Shown here: positions 26,967 to 34,577 of the stretch, piece after piece
Layout of the letters: every line of letters begins with the position of its first letter
How positions within the stretch are numbered: the first letter of the stretch is position 1
Source: Planobispora longispora
GTDB taxonomy: Bacteria > Actinomycetota > Actinomycetes > Streptosporangiales > Streptosporangiaceae
Direction: 5' to 3'
Assembly: GCF_016863135.1 (NCBI RefSeq)
Contig: NZ_BOOH01000001.1
Coordinates: 124,001-188,000, forward strand
Length of the DNA: 64,000 nt
Made by a program: the position numbers and the translations under genes
Notes under the pieces: generated by a model
The model's input: the letters and a program-made list of their open reading frames with translations, nothing else
Database searches by the model: none
What the model was told of the DNA's origin: nothing

Positions 26967-27416
26967 ATGGCTTCGCGCACGCTGTCCACCGCCGTCTCGT
27001 TGACCGTGGCGGCGGTGTCACTGGTCGCACTGAGCACAGGTTCTGCGAACGCCGCCTCTTGCGGCGAATCCACCAGTATCAACGTCTCCTCCTCCCTGCT
27101 GAAATCGCAATCGGTGTGGACGGACACCGACCACGGCTGGCGGCAGGTGACCGTCGAACTCCGGCAGGCAGGGATTTTTGGCGGTTCGGTTAAGGACCGG
27201 TCCTACGCCCAGATGAAGGGCCACAGGTCCGGCGACCTGACATGGGTCGATCGATCCGGCGACGGTGGAAGCACCTGGGCGCAATGCGGTCTGGGAAACC
27301 GCGCCAAAAGTCCGGCCTACAAGCACAGATATATGACCATGCGCGCATGCATGGCCGTCTGGAAGTCAGGGGTCAGTAAGACTTATTGCACGTACTGGCA
27401 CTACGACGCCGACTAG
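26967..27416 (+). CDS. Small secreted cysteine-containing protein
   Basis: Product of 149 residues. The signal peptide (MASRTLSTAVSL...) ends near SANA-A at residue 29. The mature part of ~120 residues begins SCGESTSINVSS and contains VWTDTDHGWRQVTVELRQ, YAQMKGHRSGDLTWVDRSG and a C-terminal MTMRACMAVWKSGVSKTYCTYWHYD, with four cysteines that could form two disulfides. It resembles small secreted actinomycete proteins of unknown function that often sit near lantibiotic or toxin genes, but no such genes are here. Base composition and codon use are AT-richer than the neighbours, suggesting transfer. AAGGAG precedes the ATG; two hairpins follow. Confidence 0.75.
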   Translation: MASRTLSTAVSLTVAAVSLVALSTGSANAASCGESTSINVSSSLLKSQSVWTDTDHGWRQVTVELRQAGIFGGSVKDRSYAQMKGHRSGDLTWVDRSGDGGSTWAQCGLGNRAKSPAYKHRYMTMRACMAVWKSGVSKTYCTYWHYDAD

Positions 27417-27455
27417 AAGACCACCGAGAACCCTGCGTTCCGGCCCCGCCTCAGA

Positions 27456-27477
27456 GGCCCGCACCGACGTGCGGGCC
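27456..27477. terminator. Hairpin terminator (first of two)
   Basis: GGCCCGCAC and GTGCGGGCC pair perfectly around a CGAC tetraloop, 40 bp after the secreted-protein stop. Confidence 0.75.
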
Positions 27478-27484
27478 CCACCTT

Positions 27485-27518
27485 CCGGGGGCGCGCCACC
27501 GCGCCACCGCGCCCCCGG
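27485..27518. terminator. Hairpin terminator (second of two)
   Basis: CCGGGGGCGCG (27485-27495) and CGCGCCCCCGG (27508-27518) form a perfect 11-bp stem with a 12-nt loop, directly beyond the stop of the Lrp gene. The pair of hairpins separates two convergent transcripts. Confidence 0.75.
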
Positions 27519-27521
27519 AGC

Positions 27522-27974
27522 TCACAGCGGGAGCACGCCGCCGGGCTTGAGGGCCTTCATCGCGATCTGCGAGGTGAGCTTGTCCAGGCCGGGCAGGCGG
27601 CCGAGCCTCTCCAGGCGGAGCTGGCTGTAGGCCTCCATGTCGGGCACCGCGACCCGCAGCACGTAGTCGGGGTGGCCGAACATGCGCAGGCACTCGACGA
27701 CGTCGTCGATCTCCATCACGGCCGCCTCGAAGGCGGTGACGGTCTCGGCGTCCTGCCCCTTCAGCTCGACGTAGGCCAGGACCTGGAACCCGCGGCCCAC
27801 CGCGGCCGGATCGATCACGGCCCGGTAGCCGCGGATCACCCCCGTCTCCTCCAGGTTGCGGACCCGGCGCAGGCACGGCGAGGGCGTCAGCCGTACCCGC
27901 TCGGCCAGTTCCTGGTTGCTCAGCCGCCCCTCCACCTGCAGGAGGCTCAGAATTGCGCGATCCGTGGCATCCAT
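27522..27974 (-). CDS. Lrp/AsnC-family regulator
   Basis: Product of 150 residues. The N-terminal winged HTH is residues 1-55 (MDATDRAILSLLQVEGRLSNQELAERV...TPSPCLRRVRNLEE), followed by the RAM effector domain (LAYVELKGQDAETVTAFEAAV...VVECLRMFGHPDYVLRVAV). Such proteins bind amino acids or keto acids and form octamers. The ATG at 27974 gives the standard length; the extension to 28055 is not family-like. It is divergent from the indolepyruvate oxidoreductase gene with 113 bp between the starts, so amino-acid-responsive control of that gene, and autoregulation, are likely. Confidence 0.92.
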   Translation of the reverse strand: MDATDRAILSLLQVEGRLSNQELAERVRLTPSPCLRRVRNLEETGVIRGYRAVIDPAAVGRGFQVLAYVELKGQDAETVTAFEAAVMEIDDVVECLRMFGHPDYVLRVAVPDMEAYSQLRLERLGRLPGLDKLTSQIAMKALKPGGVLPL

Positions 27975-28087
27975 GGCAGCGGATGCTAACGCATCTGGAA
28001 ATGACCGTGAATATTGACATCGGGTACCGCCCCCTCTGACATAGCCTTGCCGCAATCACAGCGGGGCCGACAGACGGGACCACGAGT
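27975..28087. promoter_or_regulatory. Divergent promoter region of lrp-like and iorAB-like genes
   Basis: An AT-richer stretch with GAAATGACCGTGAATATTGACATC at its lrp end is a likely Lrp binding and promoter area (only the first 20 bases need be considered). The sequence TTGCCGCAA at 28047-28055 happens to match the maltose-type operator core seen elsewhere; see rejected items. Confidence 0.45.
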
Positions 28088-31000
28088 ATGACGATCTTCG
28101 CCGACGCCCGCGAGATCTCTCCCGACGACCGGTACCTCCTCGACGAGGGCCAGGTCTTCATGAACGGCACGCAGGCCCTGGTGCGGGTGATCCTCGACCA
28201 GATGCGCGCCGACCGCCGGGCCGGGCTCGACACGGGCACGATGGTGTCCGGCTACCCCGGCTCGCCGCTGGGCGGTTTCGACCTGGAGCTCGCCCGCGCC
28301 CGCGCGCACACCGAACCGCTCGACGTCGTGCACCGTCCCGGCCAGAACGAGGAACTGGGCGCCACCGCCGCCTGGGGCAGCCAGCTCGTCCCCACGCTCC
28401 CCCGGCCGCGCAAGGCCGGCGTGCTCGGCGTCTGGTACGGCAAGGCGCCCGGCGTGGACCGCGCGGCCGACGCCTTCCGGCACGGCAACTTCGTCGGCTC
28501 CCACCCCCTGGGCGGCCTGATCGCCTTCTGCGGCGACGACCCGACCTGCAAGTCCTCCACGCTCCCCTCCGCCACCGAGAGCGCGCTGGCCGCCCTCGGC
28601 ATGCCGATCGTCCACCCTGGCAGCGTCCAGGAACTGCTGGACCTGGGCCGCCATGCGATCGCGGCGTCCCGGGCCAGCGGTCTGTGGGTCGCGGTGAAGG
28701 CCGTCTCCAATGTCGTGGACGGCACCGCCACCGTGAGCGTCGGGCATGACCGGGTCGTCCCGGTCATGCCCGGCGCCGGAGACGGGGACGGCGGGTACAC
28801 CGTCGAATACCAGGGCCGGCCGTACCGGCACATGCCCAACGCCACCCTGCTCACCCCGTGGTCGCTGGAGATGGAGCGCACCCTCGTCGGCCCGCGCACC
28901 GAGCTGGCCCGCGCCTACGCGCGCGAGAACGGCCTCAACCGGATCACCGCCGACCCCCCGGGCGCCTGGCTCGGGATCGCGGCCTCCGGCACCGCCTACT
29001 ACGACGTGCGCGAGGGCTTCCGCAAGCTCGGCATCACGCCGGAGGAGGTCGGCGTCCGCCTGCTGAAGATCGGCATGCTCTGGCCGCTGGAGCCGGAGAT
29101 CGTCCGCGCCTTCGCCCGCGGCCTGGAGGAGATCCTGGTCGTGGAGGAGAAGGCGCCGCTGCTGGAGACGCTGGTCAAGGACGTCCTGTACGGCACCGCC
29201 GGCGCCCCGCGCGTGCTGGGCAAGCTCGACGAGAACGGCGCCCCGCTGATCCCGCAGGCGGGGGCCGTGGACGCCGACCTGGCGGCCAAGGCCGTCGCCT
29301 TCCGGCTGCGCCGCAAGGGCATCGCGACGGACCAGACCCCCTCCGGCCTCGGCGACCGGGTCTCCCGGAACCTCGCCGTCATCTCCCGCCCGGAACCGCT
29401 GAAGCTGCTCACCGCCCAGCGCACCCCGTTCTTCTGCTCCGGCTGCCCGCACAACCGCTCCACCGCCGTCCCGGACGGCGCGCCGGTCGGGGCCGGCATC
29501 GGCTGCCACACCATGGTGGTCATCAACACCGAGGGCAAGGGCACGCTCACCGGCCTGACCCAGATGGGCGGCGAGGGCACCCAGTGGATCGGTCAGGCGC
29601 CGTTCACCGACACCCCGCACATCTTCCAGAACCTCGGCGACGGCACCTTCCACCACTCCGGCTCGCTCGCGGTCCGGGCCGCCGTCGGCGCGGGCGTCAA
29701 CATCACCTACAAGATCCTCTACAACAGCGCGGTCGCGATGACCGGCGGGCAGACGATCCAGCCGTCCCTGGCGGTGGCCGATCTGACCCGCTGGCTGGAG
29801 ATCGAGGGCGTGCGCCGGGTGATCGTCACCACCGACGAGCCCCAGCGCTACCGGGGCGTCAAGCTGGCCGCGATCGCCGAGGTCCGCGACCGGAGCGCGC
29901 TGGAGGACGCCCAGCGCGAGCTGGCCGCGATCCCCGGCGTGACCGTGCTGGTCCACGATCAGCAGTGCGCGGCCGAGAAGCGGCGGCTGCGCAAGAAGGG
30001 CGTGCTGCCCGACCCGGTCAAGCGGGTGGCGATCAACCAGCGGGTCTGCGAGGGCTGCGGCGACTGCGCGAAGAAGTCCGAGTGCCTGTCGGTGCTGCCG
30101 GTGGAGACCGAGTTCGGCCGCAAGACCGAGATCCACCAGTCGTCCTGCAACAAGGACTACTCCTGCGTGGAGGGCGACTGCCCGTCCTTCGTCACCGTGG
30201 TCCCGGGGAAGGCGAAGAAGGCCGGGAAGGCCGGGAAGGCGGGCAGGCGCGCCGTGCCGGCTCCTCCGGAGACGCCCTCGCCGGAGCTCCGCGCCGGGGA
30301 GGCGACGGTCCGCCTGGTCGGCATCGGCGGGACCGGCGTGCTGTCGGTCGCGCAGATCCTGGGCACCGCCGCCCTGATCGACGGCAAGCAGTCCCGCGGG
30401 CTCGACCAGACCGGCCTGGCGCAGAAGGGCGGCACGGTCGTCTCCGACATCCTGATCTTCGAGGGTGACGGCGACCGGAGCGGCCAGGCCAGCGCGGCCA
30501 GCGTCGACGCCTACCTGGCCCTGGACCTGATCGGCGCGACCGACCCCAAGCACCTGCGCACCGCCGACCGCGACCGGACCGTCGCCGTGGTCTCCACCAG
30601 CCTGGTCCCGACCGGCTCCATGGTGCTCGACCCGTCCACGCACCTGACGGAGCTCGGCTCGCCGATCGGCGCGCTGGAGGCGCGGACCCGCCGCGAGCTG
30701 AACGTCTACCTCGACGCCGAGGAGCTGGCCCAGGCGCTGTTCGGCGACCACATGCCGGCCAACACGATCGTGCTCGGCGCGGCCTGGCAGCGCGGGCTCA
30801 TCCCGCTCAGCCTCCAGGCGATCGAGCGGGCCATCCGGACGGGCGGCGGGAAGTCCGCGGAGAAGACCGTGGCCGCCTTCCACTGGGGCCGGGCGGTCGT
30901 GGCCGCGCCGGAGACCGTGGCGGCGGCGACCGGCTCGCCCGAGGCCCCGGCCCCGCGTCCGGAGGGCGAGGTCCTGCGGCTGATCGAGTCCGTGGGCGCG

Positions 31001-31642
31001 GCCGGGGACGGCGAGCTGCGCCGGCTGCTCGAGGTCCGGATCCCGGACCTGGCCGCCTACCAGGACCTGCGCTACGCCGCCCGGTACGCCGACGCGGTCC
31101 GCGCGGTGCTCGTCCGGGAGCAGCGGGGGGCGCAGGCCGCCGGGACCCCGATCACCGAGGCGTACGCCCGGCAGCTGCACCGGCTGATGGCCTACAAGGA
31201 CGAGTACGAGGTCGCGCGCCTCCACCTCGACCCGGCCGAGCGGGCCAGGATCGCCGCCGAGTTCGGTCCCGGCGCGAAGATCTCCTACAACCTGCACCCG
31301 CCGGTCCTGCGGGCCCTGGGCATGAAGCGCAAGATCCGCCTGGGCACCTGGTTCGACCCGGCCTTCCGCGTGATGTACGGCATGCGCAGGCTGCGCGGCA
31401 CCCGGCTGGACCCGTTCGGCCTGGCCGGGGTGCGCAAGGTCGAGCGGGAGCTCGTCGCCGAGTACACCCGGGACGTGCACCGCGCCCTCGACCTGCTCTC
31501 CCCGGAGACCGAGGGGACGGTCCGCGAGCTGGCCGGACTGCCCGAGATGATCCGCGGCTACGAGCACGTGAAGCTGGGCAACGTGGCCGCCTACCGGGAG
31601 CGGGCCGCCGCCCTGCTGGCGAGGCTGGGCTCCGGCCGCTGA
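28088..31642 (+). CDS. Fused indolepyruvate:ferredoxin oxidoreductase
   Basis: Product of 1,184 residues joining both IorA- and IorB-like subunits in one chain. It oxidatively decarboxylates aryl- or branched 2-keto acids to acyl-CoA using thiamine diphosphate and ferredoxin. The pyrimidine-binding part comes first (VSGYPGSPLGGFDLEL, HRPGQNEELGATAAWGSQL), then the TPP part (FFCSGCPHNRST, GIGCHTMVV, NLGDGTFHHSG). A cysteine-rich [4Fe-4S] region lies at ~650-705 (CEGCGDCAKKSEC ... CVEGDCPSF). After a Lys/Gly/Ala linker comes the gamma domain with VRLVGIGGTGVLSVAQILG. The final ~200 residues are the DUF6537-type tail. A perfect 15-bp hairpin follows. Confidence 0.93.
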   Translation: MTIFADAREISPDDRYLLDEGQVFMNGTQALVRVILDQMRADRRAGLDTGTMVSGYPGSPLGGFDLELARARAHTEPLDVVHRPGQNEELGATAAWGSQLVPTLPRPRKAGVLGVWYGKAPGVDRAADAFRHGNFVGSHPLGGLIAFCGDDPTCKSSTLPSATESALAALGMPIVHPGSVQELLDLGRHAIAASRASGLWVAVKAVSNVVDGTATVSVGHDRVVPVMPGAGDGDGGYTVEYQGRPYRHMPNATLLTPWSLEMERTLVGPRTELARAYARENGLNRITADPPGAWLGIAASGTAYYDVREGFRKLGITPEEVGVRLLKIGMLWPLEPEIVRAFARGLEEILVVEEKAPLLETLVKDVLYGTAGAPRVLGKLDENGAPLIPQAGAVDADLAAKAVAFRLRRKGIATDQTPSGLGDRVSRNLAVISRPEPLKLLTAQRTPFFCSGCPHNRSTAVPDGAPVGAGIGCHTMVVINTEGKGTLTGLTQMGGEGTQWIGQAPFTDTPHIFQNLGDGTFHHSGSLAVRAAVGAGVNITYKILYNSAVAMTGGQTIQPSLAVADLTRWLEIEGVRRVIVTTDEPQRYRGVKLAAIAEVRDRSALEDAQRELAAIPGVTVLVHDQQCAAEKRRLRKKGVLPDPVKRVAINQRVCEGCGDCAKKSECLSVLPVETEFGRKTEIHQSSCNKDYSCVEGDCPSFVTVVPGKAKKAGKAGKAGRRAVPAPPETPSPELRAGEATVRLVGIGGTGVLSVAQILGTAALIDGKQSRGLDQTGLAQKGGTVVSDILIFEGDGDRSGQASAASVDAYLALDLIGATDPKHLRTADRDRTVAVVSTSLVPTGSMVLDPSTHLTELGSPIGALEARTRRELNVYLDAEELAQALFGDHMPANTIVLGAAWQRGLIPLSLQAIERAIRTGGGKSAEKTVAAFHWGRAVVAAPETVAAATGSPEAPAPRPEGEVLRLIESVGAAGDGELRRLLEVRIPDLAAYQDLRYAARYADAVRAVLVREQRGAQAAGTPITEAYARQLHRLMAYKDEYEVARLHLDPAERARIAAEFGPGAKISYNLHPPVLRALGMKRKIRLGTWFDPAFRVMYGMRRLRGTRLDPFGLAGVRKVERELVAEYTRDVHRALDLLSPETEGTVRELAGLPEMIRGYEHVKLGNVAAYRERAAALLARLGSGR

Positions 31643-31648
31643 CCCCGC

Positions 31649-31685
31649 CCGGGGAGTCCGCGAGGGGGCTTCGCGGACTCCCCGG
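31649..31685. terminator. Perfect-stem terminator
   Basis: CC plus GGGGAGTCCGCGA (31651-31663) pairs with TCGCGGACTCCCC plus GG (31671-31685), 15 bp with a 7-nt loop, between convergent stops. Confidence 0.85.
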
Positions 31686-32096
31686 TCAGCCCGGTGCGGG
31701 CGTCTTGGTCCGGTGGTCCTTCAGGTGCAGGTCGCCACCGATCTTCCGCTGGACGCGCTCCAGGACGTCGCGGCTGGACAGCGCGGTCCACAGGTGCCCG
31801 ACCAGGTGCGGGTTGTACTCGGGGGCGGCGTCCATCCACTCGTCCTTGCCCCGCTGGGTGGCGAAGGTGGTGAGGAAGAACTCGCCCATCGGCGTCGCGC
31901 AGTGCGCCTGCCGCAGCTCGGCGGCCTCGATCTGGATCTTCGGCCGGCAGCCGACCTTCGCCGCCAGCTGCTCGACGGTGATCGGCCTGTTCTCCGGTGC
32001 GGCCTCGCCGTACCCGTCACCGGCCGGGCCGCCGGGGGCCGAGCAGGCCGTGCAGAGCACGACGGCGAGCACCAGGATGCGCGGATATGTCATCAC
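31686..32096 (-). CDS. Putative lipoprotein (136 aa)
   Basis: Product of 136 residues (135 if the second ATG is used). Short signal peptide MMTYPRILVLAVVL ends at lipobox CTAC (C18). The mature protein has a Gly/Pro/Glu linker, then a compact domain ITVEQLAAKVGCRPKIQIEAAELRQAHCATPMGEFFLTTFATQRGKDEWMD with two cysteines and a WTALSS...VLERVQRKIGGDLH tail. This pattern is seen in many actinobacterial lipoproteins of unknown function. It shares the hairpin terminator with the upstream oxidoreductase gene and is downstream of the PfkB kinase on the same strand, with a 46-bp gap. Confidence 0.7.
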   Translation of the reverse strand: MMTYPRILVLAVVLCTACSAPGGPAGDGYGEAAPENRPITVEQLAAKVGCRPKIQIEAAELRQAHCATPMGEFFLTTFATQRGKDEWMDAAPEYNPHLVGHLWTALSSRDVLERVQRKIGGDLHLKDHRTKTPAPG

Positions 32097-32142
32097 ACCG
32101 CGAGATACGCGCCTCCGCCATGCCCGGTTCAGCGCCTCGCGG

Positions 32143-33036
32143 TCAGGCCGGGAAGCGGTCGAGGAGGGCCTTCTCGGTGATGGGATCCTCGTGGGTGCCC
32201 GGGACCGTGCAGGCGTGGGCTCCGGCCAGCGCGCCGAGGCGGACGCACTCCTCCGTCGGGCGGCCGTTCAGCCTGCCGTAGAGGAAGCCGCTGACGAAGG
32301 CGTCCCCCGCGCCGTTGCTGTCGGCCACCGGGCCGGGCAGCGGGGTGGCGGGGAAGTGCCGCAGGCCGCCGGCGTCCAGGACGTGGCAGCCGTCGGCGCC
32401 CGCCGTGCAGACGACGGTCTCCGCGCGGCCCCGGTCGCGGATGTCGCGCATGACCTTCTCGCGGCGTCCGCCGAGGGCGGTCTCCGAGAGGAAGACCAGG
32501 CCGGAGGAGTAGGCGAAGTCGCGGTGGTGGTCGTTCTCGCCGTCCCAGTCGTGCAGGTCGGTGGAGACGGTGGCGGCGGACCGCCCCTCCAGGTCGGGGT
32601 AGACGTGCCGGGAGAAGTCGGTGATCGACACGTGGACGTGCCGGGCGCGGCGGACGGCGTCGAGGTACAGCTCGCGCGGGAGCCGCTCCCCCGGCTCGGC
32701 GCGCGGGTCGAACAGGGAGGTGCGGCGTCCGTCGGGGCCGACGAGCAGTACGCTGCGCCGGGTGCCCTGGGGGGCGGGGGCCCAGCCCGCCTCGATGCCC
32801 CGCTCGGCGAAGTGCGCCTTGACGAACCGGCCCTGGGGGTCGTCGCCGACCAGGTCGACGAGTCTCACCCGCAGGCCCAGGGCATGGCAGCCGAGCGCGA
32901 CGCCGCTGCCGGTGTTGCCGATCCGGTCGATCACCGGGGGGACGGCGTAGGTGTCGGCGTACGGCAGGGGCAGCTCGGGCACGTAGACGGTGGTGTCGAC
33001 ACCGGTTCCGCCGATCACGACCACGTCGTGGGTCAC
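32143..33036 (-). CDS. PfkB-family carbohydrate kinase
   Basis: Product of 297 residues. The N-terminal PfkB signature region is VVVIGGTGVDTTVYVPELP...RIGNTGSGVALGCHALGL, and the C-terminal ATP/catalytic motif is SNGAGDAFVSGFLYG with D245 as base. The family phosphorylates sugars such as ribose, fructose, adenosine or 2-keto-3-deoxygluconate; the substrate cannot be deduced here. GTG 33036 follows GGAGAGGA. It lies 170 bp downstream of a LacI regulator on the same strand and may be in its regulon. The leader is partly duplicated (33031-33110). Confidence 0.88.
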   Translation of the reverse strand: MTHDVVVIGGTGVDTTVYVPELPLPYADTYAVPPVIDRIGNTGSGVALGCHALGLRVRLVDLVGDDPQGRFVKAHFAERGIEAGWAPAPQGTRRSVLLVGPDGRRTSLFDPRAEPGERLPRELYLDAVRRARHVHVSITDFSRHVYPDLEGRSAATVSTDLHDWDGENDHHRDFAYSSGLVFLSETALGGRREKVMRDIRDRGRAETVVCTAGADGCHVLDAGGLRHFPATPLPGPVADSNGAGDAFVSGFLYGRLNGRPTEECVRLGALAGAHACTVPGTHEDPITEKALLDRFPA

Positions 33037-33110
33037 TGGCGAGGGTCCTCTCCGGGAAGACGGCGATCGTCGGTGATCGCCGCGGGTGACTGGGATGCGG
33101 GTCCTCTCCG
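33031..33110. repeat. Imperfect duplication of the pfkB leader
   Basis: The stretch 33031-33054, holding the start and ribosome site of the kinase gene, recurs at 33085-33110; both contain GGGTCCTCTCCG (33043 and 33099) preceded by GGT(C/G)ACTGG. The copies are about 54 bp apart. The rest of the 170-bp gap has no gene. Confidence 0.6.
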
Positions 33111-33206
33111 CGAGGACCGCGGCCGGCGGCGGTTGACCGGCGGCCGCCAGGGGTTACCGGGGGCCGTCGGCGGCCGGCCGGGGCGCCGGGGGCTGGCAGG
33201 GGTCCG

Positions 33207-34271
33207 TCAGCGGTTGACCAGGGGGCCGGAGCCGGTGGAGCGGCGCACCACCAGCTCGGGTTGGAAGACCAGCTCGACGTGGCGGGCGGGCGCCCCGTTG
33301 ATCTCCTCCACGAGGGTCTCCACCGCGGCCGAGGCCATCGAGCCGATCGGTTTGCGCACGGTGGTCAGCGGCGGGTCGGTGAAGGCGATCAGCGGCGAGT
33401 CGTCGAACCCCACCACCGACACGTCCTCCGGCACTCCCAGCCCCCGGTCGCGGCAGGCCCGGATGACCCCCAGCGCCATCAGGTCGGAGGCGCACACGAT
33501 CCCGGTGCACCCCCGCTCCAGCAGCTTCACCGCCGCCGCCTGGCCGCCCTCGACCGAGAACAGCGAGTGCGAGATCAGCTCGTCGACCTCGGCCGATCCG
33601 AGCAGCTGGGCCATCGCCTGCCGGTAGCCCTCGATCTTGCGGATCACCGGCACGAACCGGCGGGGCCCCACGGCCAGGCCGATGCGCTCGTGCCCGAGGT
33701 CCACCAGGTGCTGGACGGCCAGCCGCGCGGCGAGCCGGTCGTCCGGGGAGATGAAGGGCGCGTCGATCTGGTCGCTGTAGCCGTCCAGCAGGACGATCGG
33801 CAGGCCGCGGTCGGTGAGCCGGGAGTAGCGGTCCATCCGGGCGGTGACGTCGGCGTGCAGGCCGGAGACGAAGACGATGCCGCTGACGCCGCGGTCGATC
33901 AGCAGCTCGGTGAACTCGTCCTCGGGCGCGCCGCCGGGCAGCTGGGTGCAGAGCACGGGCGTGTAGCCGTGCTGGGTCAGCGCCTTCTCGATGGCCTGGG
34001 CGAAGGCCGGGAAGATCGGGTTGTCCAGCTCCGGCGTGACCAGCCCCACCAGGCCGTTGCTGCGCTGCCGCAGCCGCTGCGGCCGCTCGTAGCCCATCAG
34101 GTCCAGCGCCGTCAGCACCGCCTGCCGCGTCGCCGCCGAGACCCCCGGCTTGCCGTTGAGCACCCGGCTCACCGTGGCCTCGCTCACTTTCGCCTGGGCG
34201 GCGATGTCGGCCAGCCGGGTGCTGGCCCCGTCGGGACGAGACCGGGGGATCCGCGTTACTCCACCGTCCAT
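33207..34271 (-). CDS. LacI-family regulator 1
   Basis: Product of 354 residues. The N-terminal HTH is RLADIAAQAKVSEATVSRVLNGKPGVS, followed by the hinge helix and a PBP1-like effector domain (GLVGLVTPELDNPIFPAF...DRGVSGIVFVSG...DDSPLIAFTDPPLTTVRKP). ATG 34271 is preceded by GGTGAGG. It is divergent from the ABC ATPase gene. Its HTH and hinge are coded by a 185-bp stretch identical to that of LacI regulator 2 at 38272. It is therefore a likely reader of the TTGCNGCAA-type sites in the maltodextrin genes; the effector (maltose, maltotriose or another sugar) is inference. Confidence 0.93.
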   Translation of the reverse strand: MDGGVTRIPRSRPDGASTRLADIAAQAKVSEATVSRVLNGKPGVSAATRQAVLTALDLMGYERPQRLRQRSNGLVGLVTPELDNPIFPAFAQAIEKALTQHGYTPVLCTQLPGGAPEDEFTELLIDRGVSGIVFVSGLHADVTARMDRYSRLTDRGLPIVLLDGYSDQIDAPFISPDDRLAARLAVQHLVDLGHERIGLAVGPRRFVPVIRKIEGYRQAMAQLLGSAEVDELISHSLFSVEGGQAAAVKLLERGCTGIVCASDLMALGVIRACRDRGLGVPEDVSVVGFDDSPLIAFTDPPLTTVRKPIGSMASAAVETLVEEINGAPARHVELVFQPELVVRRSTGSGPLVNR

Positions 34272-34577
34272 CAGCAGTACCTCACCATGGGGTCGGGTGG
34301 GGCGCAAGCCGGGCGGGCTCTGCCGGACGCCTCACCACCGCCATGGAACCTCTTTCCGAAAGTTTCCGCAAACCTTAACATCTCAGGCTCTACCTGGTAA
34401 CGAATCTCCAAAATCCGACGATAAGAACAACCGTCTACTAACCAGAAACAAGGATGTGACCGGGATGTGTGCGATTTCTGACGACATCTATGGACACATG
34501 GGCAAGTGTCGCGATGTACTACCTCATCAATCACAGGGTTGGATCCGGACATCCGCGTCCGGGAGGAACGAGCGCGC
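34272..34577. promoter_or_regulatory. Divergent control region of lacI 1 and the msiK-like ATPase
   Basis: A 306-bp region without a supportable gene. An imperfect inverted repeat GTTTCCGCAAAC (34362-34373) contains TTTCCGCAA, one base away from the TTGCNGCAA element. Directly before it is GGAACCTCTTT, a string that recurs (GAACCTCTTT) at 44386-44395 next to the malE operator. The DNA between 34340 and 34480 is AT-rich and probably holds both promoters. GGGAGGAACG just before 34578 is the ribosome site of the ATPase. Confidence 0.6.

Noticed and set aside
28047-28055. TTGCCGCAA in the lrp/oxidoreductase promoter region as a maltose-type operator
   Set aside because: The core matches, but the extended symmetry seen at 44403 is missing, the genes are unrelated to sugar use, and one chance hit of an eight-base pattern is expected in a window this long.
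27986-31567. 1,193-codon open frame on the minus strand
   Set aside because: Exactly antisense to the fused indolepyruvate oxidoreductase; its translation is a His/Gly/Arg-rich string typical of the mirror frame of GC-rich genes.
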